A DNA stretch of 64,000 bases, from positions 27,575,390 through 27,639,389 of the forward strand of contig NC_134511.1 of assembly GCF_027942865.1 (NCBI RefSeq), given 5' to 3'. Position 1 is the stretch's first letter; every line of letters starts with the position of its first letter. This document shows, one piece after another, positions 35,902-50,482 of this stretch. Origin of the DNA: Odontesthes bonariensis. Taxonomy: Eukaryota; Chordata; Actinopteri; Atheriniformes; Atherinopsidae. The translations under genes and the position numbers were made by a program. The notes beneath the pieces are model-generated. The model had not been told where the DNA came from. It did not search any database and saw nothing but the letters and a program-made list of their open reading frames with translations.

Positions 35902-38023
35902 GATGAAGCTTGCTGGAGAAACTTAACAAAAGAATAGTAGTGTACAAGCTAGGTGCCATTTTATTAGCAGTTGTGTACCACGTGTTAAGGATGGCTTGCT
36001 ATCTACAGAGTAAATTGTCCAAGTGGCTCTAGCTCTTTCTGCTAAGCTATGGTACATGCTTATGCTATACATTACACACGAGGAAGACTGGAGCTAGGAA
36101 GCTATGCAAGCTTTTCAGAATATGTCATGTGTTGCAGTATCTTGTGTCTGCATGATATAGATTCAGCAGATTCTCTAGATAATTCTATTTACTCTTCAGG
36201 TAATGGTAGTTTTTTTTTAAGGTAATAAGCTCCTGTATGGATATACAATGGTTAGATAGCAAACTTATTAGCTTTGTTGCCAACAGGATAATAAATTACA
36301 AGACATGAATTACAGGACAATTGTCTGAAAACCATCTAGAGGGAAGTTTGTACTTAAACAAAGGAGTTTAAAAGAGGAAGGTTCAGTGCAGCTAATTAGC
36401 ATTAAATGGCTTTACACTCATTTCATCCAAACGATCAGAAACACCAAAAAGGCTATCCATCAGTCAGTGATGCCAATCAGGCATTGAAATTCTCTTTCAA
36501 TCTTGATACAGTGCAGTGGAGATTACAGGTAAATTTCTCAGTTTTAAAAGTTGTTGTGGCCAGGACTTGATCCTGTTTAAAATAATTTTACTGGTGGTAG
36601 GCTATATAAAAAATATGTCTACCACGATAGGGTAGATCCCAAGAGCATTCTGATGATGCTGAAAAGTTTTGTTTCAAAGCCCTTGTGGTTACAAGTCTAA
36701 TATTTTGTTAAAATCCATCTAAAAGAGTCACTCAGAAAACCACACACATGGGTGCTTTTCAAGATTCAAACTCGTGTTTCTTTGTGTCCCCTCTTCTCTG
36801 GTGACCTTGAAAATGTATGAATTTTTTTCAACCTCAAGGAGATGAGAAGGCTTCTCGAGGAGCTCAGACACACATTTGTGTCCTATGTGGAAGTCTTTAT
36901 CAAGCAATTATTAACTGGCATGGCATATAAATCCTGTGCCTTAATATGTAGAACAAACTTTGACATTGAAGGAAAACATCCAATGATTCTTGGTTTGACA
37001 TTTCAGTTCCTCCATCCTCACATGTCCTCCTAGCATCTTTCCTGCATCCTTTTTAGAAGGAGCTAAAACACAGGTGAGCCAAGCAAGGGAAGGTAGTAAG
37101 TATACCTAAAAGCATACTGAAAAGCAACCTATGATATCACAGGGTACGATCTGGAGTATGCTTGCCCATCACTGCATCAAGGTGGGAAATTAAACCACTA
37201 CAGAACAGCTAAACTAAGGATTTCAAAGGATGTTAAGTGGCTCTTAGGAATAAATAAACATGAGGTCCCATTTTATCTTTGTGCAGATACTACTATACTT
37301 TATAAAAAGGATTTTTTTTTCTAGATTAAATGAGATTATGTTCAACACACTTTGGTAATGCCGACTCCCCAAAAGGATTATAGTGCAACCCCTCTTTGAA
37401 ATGCAACTACAGTTAATGCTCCAATTGTTTAGAGAGGCCTTTCATTACGACACTTTTCAGCGGTCCCAGATTAGTTCTAGAAGTGACCCAGGTAATAAAT
37501 CATAAGTGATTGAGATAAATGGGTTTACTGCTGCCACAGCTGATTTGGCATAAACACTGTTGTGTAAATATGGGACATGCCAAAGAAATGTGTGTGCAAT
37601 GTACCTCAATGTATATGGACTTGAGGCTGTAAAAGATGGTTGCTGCCATCAGTCTTAAGAGAGGCAAGGACATCATAATCCTCCAGTGAGAGCTTTGAGT
37701 GAAAAGAAAAAATACAAAAACACTGCAGCAGGGTTCTTTTTAAAGTGCTGCATTTCTATGAAGACAAATTTCTAATAGCATTCCCTAACGCTACTCCTAA
37801 ACTGTCTTCACAGGGAGATTGGAAGTGTTGGTAAAGTTCAACCTTCCTCGATTTGGACAGGAGAGACTCAAGTACTCCATCTGCTGGAGCGAGAGAGAAT
37901 GGACAAAGAAATCTGCTGCTAAAATAGGATGATCTGATCAATGCAGGGCTGGCAGGAGAAATCCAACGCAGATGGAATGTGTAGTGGTTGGTGGGTTTCA
38001 GACTCTGCTCCTCATCTTCATCT
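35902..38023 (-). other. Region 3' of loxl2, possibly including its 3' UTR
   Basis: No coding exon is recognised. Read on the minus strand this follows the loxl2 stop codon, so an unknown part is 3' UTR. Possible minus-strand AATAAA signals occur, for example near 35950 and 34680, but none can be chosen from sequence alone. Confidence 0.4.
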
Positions 38024-38094
38024 TTATCTGTGGGTCACCTGGTTGTTGAGAAGGCCTGGGAATGTATCCTCAGTTTCAGAGCTTAATGAGCCAC
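38024..38094 (-). CDS. loxl2: loxl2 terminal coding exon
   Basis: 23 codons plus TAA. It starts in phase 1 after the acceptor 'cttctag' and encodes [22 protein letters not shown], which aligns with the family's C-terminal tail (GSFSEETEKKF...LLNNQ). Short but well placed. Confidence 0.85.
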
Positions 38095-39826
38095 CTAGAA
38101 GTGGAACGGCAGAGACAAATATTTACCACCTACACACTCTGTTCTTGATTCACAACCGACCAATAGTTTTATTTACTTAGCAAATTCTGGTGATTCAAAA
38201 GCATTAAAACTAGGTCTGTTCATCCCTCTAGATTTATGGATTTATAATTTAACTAACTTAAAGTGAACTGTTAAAGCTAAAAGTGACTGTAGTTATTGCT
38301 ATTGTATATAAAGGCAAGTAGAAATTGTTAAACTCGCGAAAAGTAATAAATATTGATTTAAAATTAGCTTACAAGTATGTTTGAAGTAGCTTAAAATCAG
38401 TAATTAACTGCCTGAAAGTAATAGATAAAATAGTAAGCCAGATATCAAAAAGTATTTAACTTAAGGTGGACTTAATGGATAATTGTCAATAAAGACAGAT
38501 TTATTACAATATTATGAGTAATGGACACAAGGCTGTAATGTTGAAATTCTGCGTGTAAGCAGTTTGTAACACAAATACACATTCAACTAACCGAAAACTG
38601 AGACTCTTCCACTGTATCCAACTCCAACTCAGCATAACAAAATAAAGTGATCAAGCTTTGGTAATCTGAGAGTTTTTAAATGTGCCTTGTATGTCTGAAA
38701 ACTTTCTATTCTGGACAACAGAATCTTACTATTTTCTTTTAAAGCTTAATGAAGCTGTACTGTGATGTGTAACAGTTTTGTTTTTCTGTGTTTTGAAGGC
38801 AGAATGAGCTTCACTCTCAGATCATCAACACTGCAAAGACAACAGGTTAAATGTTCTTCTTAATCTTTGTCTTACCATTATGGCAGCTGTACATCCACAC
38901 ACGATAACCATCATATCGAGATCTGCATTTCATGATGTTATTGGTGTAGTCTGACTCCGGCACTTCATAGTTTGGATTAATTATGATCTGTTAGAGGGAA
39001 AACATGAATGAGTGGAAGGTTGTGATTGTGAAAGTGAAGAAACTCCGTCAACTGATGATCACCGATAGAGAAAGAGTTGAAGGACATGGGACACATCACC
39101 TGGAAAATGTAGTCCCCAGGTTTGACATCAGTGATGTCAATCCATTGGCAGTCAATGTCGTGCCTGTAGGTATCCCAACAGCCCACAGTGATACCCTGGT
39201 CTCCGAAGTTGGCACATTCATACCGCTTTTCAATACCTGCAAGATACAATAAGATCACACACTGATAAAATATTGATTCATTTATTTTAATGGCCACTTA
39301 AGGCCAGAGCAAGAACCTTTAAATCCTGAAAGTTGTTGGGATGTTAGCCAATTCGTGAAGATTGTCGTTAAACACCTTCACAGTATCTGCTACATCATGT
39401 AAAAAATGTAGGTCCAAGGACTCCTTTTAGCTCAATGTTGGTCTCCATGGGCTTTTGAGTTAGAAATCTGACCCTTCAACAGAAAGTACTATATAATAAT
39501 ATAATAAATATAATAATCAGGTTGCTTCATATTTTTCCAAAGGGTTTCATTTTAAGGGGTTTCTACAGAGGACCCCTTCTGTATTTCCAAACTCACATGA
39601 GCAACAGTTCAGCCACAGCTTTGAAAGGTCATTACTGACATTTTCAAAAAGTGAAAACGTTTTTCCTTCCACGTCATGAAATTAAATTGGGATGTCAGTG
39701 TAGTTCTTACCTTCGTCACACTCCGAGTCCTCCAGGCAGAAACTTGCTTTGTGTCCCTCTGCCACTTTGGTTCCATTTAGGCTGAACAGGTCATAGGTGG
39801 TGAACACATCCATGCTGTGATAATGC

Positions 39827-39868
<42 letters not shown>

Positions 39869-42800
39869 TTGAAAATGTTAATCACAGATTGACATTTAAA
39901 CTTATTTCACCTTTTTTCCAAGAGGTTCATTAGTTCAATGTCAAATTATATTCATATAAAAATAAAAATAAAAACCTGCATCAGCAACTCTACATTGAAA
40001 AAGCGGAACTTGTTCAAAATATTCTTTAATAACCAGTTAAAAAAAAAAAAAAAAGCTGCTGTGTAATTACTGTAAGTGATGGAATCCAATTTAAACTAGA
40101 GGATTGCTTGTACTCAGTGACACTGACCTGTGACAGTCGTGCCACACCCATGAGTTCCGGTCAGCTTTGGGCCGGAAGTCAGACTGGCCGTTGTTGTGGA
40201 TCTGAGAGGAGAAGCGCAGCAGTCGGCGGTAGGAGTTGGCGGGCGTCTGGCTTGAGTTGGAGGACAGACAGTTCTCCTCGTACGCACACTGCAGCATGAA
40301 CATTGGCCGGTCCTCCATGTAGGTGGTCTGCTCCACCACCTGAGGGTTCAACACCAGGTCCGGGGCCGCTGCAGACGGGAGGATGTGGCGAAAGAAAAAA
40401 ATACAGAGGCAGATAGAGATGAAATGTATTTAGAAACAAGGAGAAATGACAGCAATGAAAGAAATGAATGGTTTCTGTTCCAAACAATAGAGCTTTCCAA
40501 GGATTCAGGAGGAACAGTTTTACATATTTCTGTAGTACACAGCATCTCCAGAAGCAGAAATAGTTTCAACTGGTCACTGAGGTTTAGGAATTGCCTCTAC
40601 TCATCATTTCATATTTATGTTCAGGCAGAGCTCTAGTCCCTGATATATTAAAATGACTTTGGAGCAATTTCGATATTTTGGTGCCTTACTCTCAGAGCAG
40701 GAGACTCCGGCGGCTTTGCCCCCCCCTCCTTTGGGGCAGCTGAGGTGTTCGCCGTGGTGCAGGCAGTGGGACAGAGACATCTCGGTTCCGGAGCAACGAA
40801 CGCCACTCATCACCACGTTGTCTGCGCTTACTTCACCCGGCCAGTACCACGTCTCCTGTGGAGAAACCGAAAGTTCACATCTAACATGAGGGTGACATAA
40901 ATATGGTTTAACGTTTACATGACTCTGTCATGTCAGGAAATTGTTAGGCAAGGTATTTTGTAAAGGTAAAAAAAAAAAAAAATACATCAGAAGCCTTCAG
41001 TAAAACCATCTCTATTACCAGATATTAAACTTCAATATTTATTTTGCTATAAACTTAGCAAGGTGGAATGTCATGAATTCTTTATGAACTTGTGCAGTTT
41101 CATGTTTTAATGAGCCATCATGAAACACAGCATCTTTACAATGAACACTTCACCTTGTCAGGGAACTCAAAGCAGCTATCAGTGAACCAAAAGCTCTAAC
41201 ATGTGAGCCACAGCTGCCCAGATATTACACTGTTTGACCTTTTTCCCAAAATTTAAAATATGATACTGTCAATTTTGGAACATAACAGCGGGACAAAATG
41301 TATGTACCAAACAACCATCTCCCAGAGCTGTGTGGTGATTACCATCAAGGCTCGTTATAGCTCCGTTTCAGCAACATGAGCCAGTTTTAGATGCTCAGGC
41401 AGAGGCCTTTAACGAGCAGAACAGGACTCTGAAATCTTAAAATGTCTCCAATCTGGTTTTGATCGAAATCACTCTTTTTACTTTACTCGCACTTCTATCA
41501 AACAGTGATCATAATGTTTTTTATACCACCCCTCTGGAGCTGGCTTTATCTTTTTATCGAATCGTCTTGATTTTATGTTTCTGTCCCATTTGATATCTTA
41601 AACTTTGATAACTGCTCGACAAATAAGTATTGTTATTCATGGTATCCAGACTGTCTTATTATATTTTTGATGGGTATCAGACAGATAATCAAAATTTTAC
41701 TTTTTCATTTGGCACAGAGTTATTAGCTGATGTACAGTTTTTCTCGCTGCAGCCACGTCTCTAACATGTGAATGAGTAATGTATCTGACAGCTGAGGGGA
41801 AAGTTTGAACAGAATGCTTGTAACATTGCTTGGAGGCAAAGCCAACATAATCACACGTTTCTGCAGACACTTTCAAAGGCAGTTACCATGAAGGTCCCCG
41901 ACCTCGCCTTCCGACTACTGCTCCAATGCTGCTCTGTAAACGACGCTGGGAGCCACCCAGGTCATGCCCCGAGCACATTTTCTTTATGCGTTACACGTGT
42001 CAGCAGTTACTCGTGGTAACACATGGCTGTTGGTCGCTCACAGCAGTCACGTGCAGTATACAGAGAAGCACAGGACAGAGGGAAGTCTGGAGTTTAAATG
42101 ATAACATCCATCTTCTTTTCTAAACTAAATATTTATATTCTAATATTTTCTATGTGTCCTGTTAATACCAACTGAACAGTGTACACAACATTTAATTGAA
42201 AGGAATCATCCTTTTGAAAATGAAAATTGTTCAAATAAAGCAAAAATCACCTTACCATTGTCCTTTTAGAGTTAATATAAAAGAGACAATTTTCATCAAT
42301 ATAGTCTGGTGAAGAACGGCACAGTGGTGTGATTATAAACAGAAGTTTTTTGTTAAAGTTAATTTATATATAAGAAAATGAAGCAGAGTTAATTCTTACA
42401 TTGTATGTATTAGTTTTTTTTGTCTCTTTGTAAAAGACGACATTAAAATGTGTTGGTAACAGTTTTAATACCGTTCCCTTGGCATAAATCCCACAACTCT
42501 GAACCAAAGGTAAGATAATGCTGTGCCTGTGTCACTTTTTCTTCACGATGAAACCTCAGTTTGAACGTTAGGACACTTTAAAGTCAAGAAACCCGTTTAA
42601 AAAAAAAAAAAAATCTGGAAATTCTTTACACCCCAGGTTGTATAATAATGCATCAGACCATTACAAGTAGTTGTCCTTGTGATTCAGCAGAGGGCACTCA
42701 AATGTAGACTTGAGCTCAACCTCTTAGTAAAATAAGCTAATGCTAGGTTTGGTGGCATTTTGGATTTTACAATATAAATGTTAAAGTGACAAATAAAAAT

Positions 42801-45800
42801 GAAGGTGTTTGAACACTTTAAAAAAAAGCTGATGTCTTATTCTACAACAATAAAGTATTAATTCATTTCACAGTAGGCCAAAAGCCTGTAGGACAGTCAA
42901 GCTACAGCAGGTCCCCTGTCAGACGTTTGTAAAAATGCCATCTCAGAAATGCAGCCAATTTGTATGCTTTCGGGATGGTGGTTATAGGAACTTGTGAAGA
43001 ACTGTCACCCTGTGAAATTCGAAGTAAAACTACAAACTACAAACTGATCACACAGTTACAGGTCATGTCATGTCATTTCAGACTCATGGGAACTTCACAG
43101 TTATATGCTGTGAACTAAGGTGCTGTTTACACATACCCGGGTATTTTGATAAACGCATATTTTCTAACCTTCGTTTGCAAAAATAACTAGGTGCACACAG
43201 TCCAGTTTTAAAAAAAAAAAAAAACACGTCTACATTGATCAGCATAAAAACGCTATCAAGAGCTGTTAAATTACGCCAAGCCTGACGGTGGCAGTGTTAG
43301 AACAATGAGAATTCCACACAAGCCAATCAGAAGCCTAATAGAGAACTGCTGACAGGAAGAACTTCGAAAAAATGTATTTCGTTGTTCCTATGTTTCCCAA
43401 ACGTATTATGTGAGGTACTGGAACAGTTCTTCACACAGCAGTGATTTCCAGGCATGTTCTTGCAATTCCGGACTGTTTAAACTTACTGATTTAAAAACAC
43501 ACGCGTACACTGTAAACGAACGGAGAGAATGGCGTTTTCATGCTAGCATCAGAGAGTCTCTATTAGCATCCTGCCAACATGGCGGATCGGGGCGGGGCTC
43601 TGTACTATGACGACAACTCCTCATTCTCAATTGCCCAAAACTCCGTTTTTGTCTCTTTCATCCAGTTTATACACAAACGCTAAACGGAGTTTTTAAAAAA
43701 TCTCCACTTTTGCCGGAGTTTTTTTTATGCCTCGTTTTCGGAGGAAAAAACTCCGTTTGTGTATAAACGAAAGGCACAAACGAAGGGAAAGGTCTTCGTT
43801 TATCAAAATACCCGGGTATGTGTAAACAGCACCGCTGAGAAGAAGCCACACAGTTGGGCCTGTTTGCGGAAAGTGTCACCAGTACAATGCATTCATTTAA
43901 CATCTCCTGGGAAGCATTTCTAGCTGCCGCCATGGAAAATGTTCAAAACTATGAGAAACCTTGTTCACATAGTTCAAATTTGAAGAATTGTATGTTTATT
44001 TCAAATGAGTTCCAACTTGATTTTTGGATGAAAGTGACAGCTCTACAACCAGGTTGTGAATATCCCGCACTGACGTTAGAGGCACTAACTGTAACAAACC
44101 AACACTTTGGATCAAGGACCATACACGGTTGACAAAGTTGTCACATTGTCTTATTAACAGCTAGAAAAACCAAGAGCGGCTTTAAGCCAATTTACAGCAG
44201 GTCAGCTGAATATGAATTTAAATGTATATGCTTGAATATTTTTGGAAATGTGTGCTTTTCCAAAAATTAAACTGTTCCATTCACATAAGTTTAAATGGAG
44301 CTGTTTTTTCAAAGAAATCATACGAGCTGTGTTGATTTCCATCCCTTGGCTACGATGACTCGTACCTGGAAAGCACTGCTAGCAAAGCCCAGGCCCAGTT
44401 GTCTGCAGACCACCATGGCCTCCATGGTTCCCCAGCCTTCGCTGCACACCGCCCCCCACGCTAGAGAGCCGTTTCTCTCCACCAGGACCTCCACACGGCC
44501 TTCGTAAGGGTTGCGACCTCCACTCAGACGCAGCTGTGGGGGAAGAAAAAAAAAAAAAAAGACAAATAAAAACACAGCAGAAGATCCACTGATGGCAGAT
44601 GTGATAGTTTGATGGTGCATTTAGTTGTAAATGTAAATGCATGTCGAATCAAATCTTATTACACACGTATTCATTCAATAATTTTATTTTTACTAAAACA
44701 GCATTATTGCAAATGAAAAAAAGACAGTAACCAATGTGATGGACTTGTTTTTTGAGCACAATGTACTCCCATATATGCAGTAGGTCGTCATACATATTCA
44801 TTCATGAAAAGGAATAACAGAGGTAGATACTGTAATGGTTGGCACACACATAATCTTCTATTAAAATCGATATTAAATTATTCAGATGCAGTGAACGTTT
44901 TATTTGTGGCCATGCAAGTGTAGTGTAGCAGTAACTGCTGTTCCCGGTTAGAGCATCTATTAAATGTTGCATCTTGATTGAGTGAAAAGTGACTGCAGTT
45001 TTTGACTCCAACAGAGTGGACACTGACCCGCTCCTCAAAGCCCATAGCGGGGGCGTTACATCTGACAGCCGCATCTTCCTCATGGCTGCAACCAAGAACC
45101 TCCTTGTTAAAGAAACACTCGGTTATGGACTTCTCAAATCCGGAGCACTTCACCTCATTCATGTGTACTGGTCCCATTCCTGAAAAACACACAGAGTTGA
45201 AAGCCTGTGAGTTTTTGACTTTAAAGTTTTGTAAATTTCTCTTGAAGTAGATAAGCAAAACTTAATCATTTTTCCACCAGCTCAGCTTGGTTTAGTATTC
45301 CTTGAGATGTTTGTAGCTCAACTGGAGTCACTCTGAACTAACTGGATGATGTTTAGAAATGTATCCATGTGTGTACAGTAGAGTCTAGTAAAAAAATATT
45401 TTTATATCCTAATTTTTCTAGCTTTGAGCAAAGCGGCCTTAATAATTGTTAATAATATCATTGGGAGCACAGGGATTTCCAAATGGCATGAAACTTGTGG
45501 AGCAAGATTCTTACAAGGGGATTTCAGTTGTATTTATATGCAGAGCATGTACAGAGTCCCTAGGCCCATTTGAGTGTAGTTGAGCGTTTACATGGAGGTA
45601 TTCGATCCCCAATAACATTAGCCGATTGTGTTAGTCTACCTTTGAGAGTTTTTTTTTTTAACAATCTGACTAGCATGTTTACATGCTTTTTAACAGTCCA
45701 GTTTTGGTCAAACTAACACAATAATTCATTTTTTTCCAGTGGTACTGAAACAAGCTCAGTATCAGAAACTTAAAGTGTGACAGCTGCCATGACATATATC

Positions 45801-48800
45801 TACCAAGATAACCGATTTCCATTTGGTCCTTTCAGGGCCAAACATGCTGCTCAACTCAGCCTATTTATTAAGACTTTATGATATATTTTTTCTGTTAATG
45901 TGTTTTTCACTACAATTTTTTTTTTTTCCCATGTGACTTTTGTTTTTCACAAAGTTTTTCAGAGAGCCAGCGATGAGAAATCATGATGGAAAAGTCATTT
46001 AGAAAAGGAATAGTCTTTCTCTTCCAAAATGTTCCATGTCTAACCTGACTGGAATGTGAAGCAATGTTCAGCATGTCCCCTGTGCATGAAAAAGGAAAGC
46101 CCTTCATCTTCTTGCCAGTTACTGGCTCACTGTGATAAGTGATCAGTCCACTCTGATAACAGGTAAGTTAGGGCTCGAAAACACTAACAGGTGGTATCTG
46201 CTGGGTGTATGATTCAGAAACAAATCAGTGGTGCCTTTTTGGCTGGATCCAGTCCAGTACAGTCTAACTTCAAAACTAGGAATGTTGTAAAGCGCTCCAT
46301 GCAGCCAGCATCATAACTTTGTTGGTACATCCTATAGTGACCATAAAATGAGACTGCTGGGACTGAAGGGCTTCACAGGAAATAAAAGAGGGTCCTCACA
46401 GAGCTCACCCTAAAACCCGTAGCCCAGTGTCAGCATATTTGAGCCAACACTTATATAAGCCGTTACAAAAAAAACTGCTCTTAAGCTGCCTTTCCACCGT
46501 AGGAACTTTTTCCACAAACAAGGAGGTCTTTTCCTTGACCCCCTACGTTTCAACCGCAGGAATGAGGAGCTTAAGAGTTTTTGAGGAAGAATCCCAGCTC
46601 AAAAGAAAGTTCCTTTGAGATTACCGGATTACCTTGGTGCTTGCAGAACTGAACTTTTCTGGCTGGTCGAGTATTTCCATAACTTTTATTTCCATGTTTC
46701 TGTCTCCGATTTGATAGCCACAACAATTGTTAACGTCGAGTTGTGCCTCAGGAATAGTTGCTGCGGTTTGTAAACTCAACATTCAAACTCAGGCATTCAT
46801 TTTGGGAGCTGAAGAATGAACGAGGAGGCAGAACTTAGTGTGAAAGGGGCTTCAGATTCAGCTGCTTTCTTGTCACAGACTGAGGAATAACCCGCGTTTA
46901 ATTTGCGAATTTAGCGTGTCCGCTGTTCCTTTCACACTGACGACCCGGGCTGGCGTGTCAACTCGACTCACCTTTCGACCCGCGTCAGACCCTAGTCTTT
47001 TTGCCGAGCCGAGTTTGGTGTGAAAGCAATTGACGCGGGTCGGACGTGGGCGTGACGTGACGTGAGGAGTTTAAAAGACAGAATGGACAGCTGATTCAGA
47101 ACAACAGCGACAGGTGAGGACAAGTTTTACTCTGTTTTACTTCAAGTTCGAGACGTTTTTGAAGAAGGCCAACTGGGGAGACAAGGAGGTCCGCGAGCTC
47201 CTCAGCCTCCGAGCAGAGGACGTTATTTACCGCCACATTTCGGGGACGGTGAAAGATGGACCTCTGCTGGAAGGGCTGGCGAGAAAGATGGGAGAGCACG
47301 GTTTCCCACGCAGCAAGGCGCAGGTGACCAACAAACTGAAAGCCATGAGGAAAAAGTTCCATGCGGTTTATGACCACAACGGCAGGAGTGGCAAAGGGCG
47401 ATTGGACTGGTCATATTTTGACATGTGCCACGCCATCTGGGGAGGAAGCCACTCTGTATTTAACCCTACCTCCGACGCATGTCTTGTGCCTACGTCATTG
47501 TACACGCCCAGCATTTTATGTGTTTCGTGTGACGCTCTGCCTATAGGCAACGCCCCCTGAACTCGGCTTCAGGCGACACGGGTCACCTAATACGCCAAGC
47601 TTTCACATTGCTCGACGCGGGTCGAAGTGGCAATTTGGACCCGCTAAGGTAGCGGGTCTCAGTGTGAAAGGGGCTAGAGAAATAAAACAATCTCTGTCTC
47701 ACAGCAGTTATGCCCTGAGACACAAATAAAAAACACTCACAACCCTGTAGTAATGTGGTCAGACAGAGTTAATCTAACTTCCTTCCACTTTCTTCTCAGT
47801 ACCAAACAACAGCAGATAAAGTTCAGGACCTGTGGGGGGAGTTTTAGCAGCAAGAAAGTCTGATTTGTTCTTCATTGCTGGTAATGTTGTAAACAAAGCT
47901 AAAAGGAGAACCAGTACTAAAAGTTCATCTGTGGATGAATGAAGTTGAAAGATACAAGCATACTAACACACTGCCATAATAACTGTGTGATGTTGTAAAG
48001 TCAGTGTTGTGGTGACGGCGAGTTTAACTGGCCCAAAGTGACAAAGTAAATAGAGCTTTAGTACAACCTTAAGTAGCAGTCACTTTCCATCAGATCTGTG
48101 AGGTCATGACTCTCTGGTAACATAGACAAGATATGAGGACGGCAGTTTAAAGGCTAGAATTACTTTCTGAAATGTCTGTGACGTGTGGTTTTACTTAGTC
48201 CTAACCTGTTATCCTGTACCATGTAGGAAACCCAGAGGGGCTGTAGTTCCAGCAATAAAAACTGTCATTTTGAGCTCACCATCATGGGATAGTTTGAGGT
48301 CTACTTTGTAATTAGTGTGGGTGTTTATTTGGTTTTTTTCTTAGCTCACGTTTCCTAATGTAATTCTCTCTGGCAGGCAGCTGAGGACGGAGCAGCACTT
48401 TGAATAAGATTAAAAAGCTGGGGACAAAAACCAAATAAATGAGTAGAAGTAAAAATCTATCACAAATACTTTACATAGAGGGTATACCTTGTCCAAGCCG
48501 ACCTCCAGACAGAGCCTCCTTTGCTGTACCGAAGCCCAGCTCTCGACACACCACAGTGGCAGACAGCAGGTTCCAGTTGTCATCACAGATGGTGCCCCAT
48601 TCTCCATTTTTTAAAACCTCCACTCGGCCCTCGCCTACAATGGTCCCGCCACGGAGACGAACCAAGGGTTGCTGGAGATGAGACGGAGACAACGTGAGGA
48701 GGAGTCACCGTAGAAGCTAAAATGTCCAAACTCTCAAAGAAGAAAACCACATATTATGGTTACCCTCTCAAAAATAGAAGACACAGCCAAAACTCTGGAA

Positions 48801-50450
48801 ATTCATCTTTTCCTTCTCTGTGCTGAGGCAGCAGACTGGGTGGCTACAGGTTTATAAAACATGCACTTCTCCCACTAACTGTTAAGATAATCTGGAAGTA
48901 TTTTATTTTAAAAGTAAAGACATTAATTGCACACCTATATCTGCTATTAGTAATAAAAAGATGAAGCCAAATGTCTGTGTGTGGACTCTAGAATCTGCTT
49001 TTACACTCATTGTTCACCTCCTTACCATACTAGAAACATTTAAAAATGCGATGCATGTGAACCTTCAAAACCTTCCTCTGTGAAATATGGTTTATCTGTT
49101 TAATTCACTTACAACTGAACCAGAAGATAGAAATATCAGAAATGCATTAGAATAATGAGTGAGAGAGATGGTAGATGTACAGCCCTGAAAGTTCTCAGGT
49201 CAGCAGGGATGATGGTGATCTGATACACATTATAAAATGAAGGATCTTTCAGATGGTCAGAACCAACACAAAAGGCTACTGTTAAAAAAAAAAAAGTCAC
49301 TGAAAAATGGAGGTATCACAACACACAGTTGATGTCGTTGCAGAGGAAGCCAGCATTCCAACCTTTTCCACTACCACAAGTGCCTAAATGGACCTTTGAA
49401 GAATAAATATAACTTCAGAGGTACTCAGATAAGAACTTCATCCTAATCAGAGAAGCTCAGGTCTTCATCTACTATTTCGCTTCTTTCCAACAAATTAAAA
49501 ACTGATCAACTGTCCACCCAACAGCTAATATATCCCAGAGCTTGATTTGGGCCACTGACATAAGGTAATCAGCATCATTCCCCTGGTTACCTGTAATTGG
49601 TCATCATTTTTTGACTAATTGGTGTTGTTTTAGCGGAAATCTTAAGTTATCAGAATTCAGGCTCCTCTTGTTCTAGTCTGTCACACAGATCCATCATAAG
49701 CAGCAGGACTGACAACAATTCAAGGCCATGGAGGTACAGTATTCTTCCAGCTGGAAGGTTGGTGGTTCATTCTTCATCTTTTGAAGTGTATTTGGGCAAG
49801 ACATTTAAACCCTACTTCGTGCCCTATGCCTGCTGGTGTGTGATATAAAAGAATATAGTGCTACTCATACGGTTTGTGTTATAGCTGTGGCATGTTGTGT
49901 CTGAATTTGAGTATTAATGCTGTCGATATATCACAACAAGGAAGTGCAGCTTCCCTGTTGCACAAGATCAGAGCTATAGAGTAATACAGAGTTTCGACAC
50001 TCCCATTGGAAAAAAAAAAAAAAGGGTGGACGACACTTCCGGGTTATGGAGACGCCAATAGTTCCAAACAAGGGACGGAGCTCCGTTGATCTCAATTGCT
50101 CGTCAAGAACAATTACTGGTAAGTTAATGAAATCACAGCATTTTAGACGTTTTTTACATTCGGTTTGCATGAAATGTCAATGTTAAAAATGTAAGAGATT
50201 TAGGGACCTAACTGAAAGCTTGGTAACGGAGGCTAACGTGAGGTATTTAAGGTAATAATTTCACTAAAGTTCTTTAACTTTTTGTTTTCAGGTGACATTA
50301 TGTAAAGTTGTTTTGATTGTTAGGTTTTAAAACATTATCAAAAATTCTACCACTACTGCTAATGCTAAAATGCTACTGCCATTACTGCTAAATGCTTGCC
50401 GTTTTACTTCTGCTGCTGCTATAGCTACTACTACAACAATAATAATAATT

Positions 50451-50482
<32 letters not shown>

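Noticed and set aside
45590..45700. Possible MITE with 'gcgtttacatgga' end in a loxl2 intron
   Set aside because: Only one end is visible; the nearby 'catgtttacatgc' does not form a convincing matching terminus.
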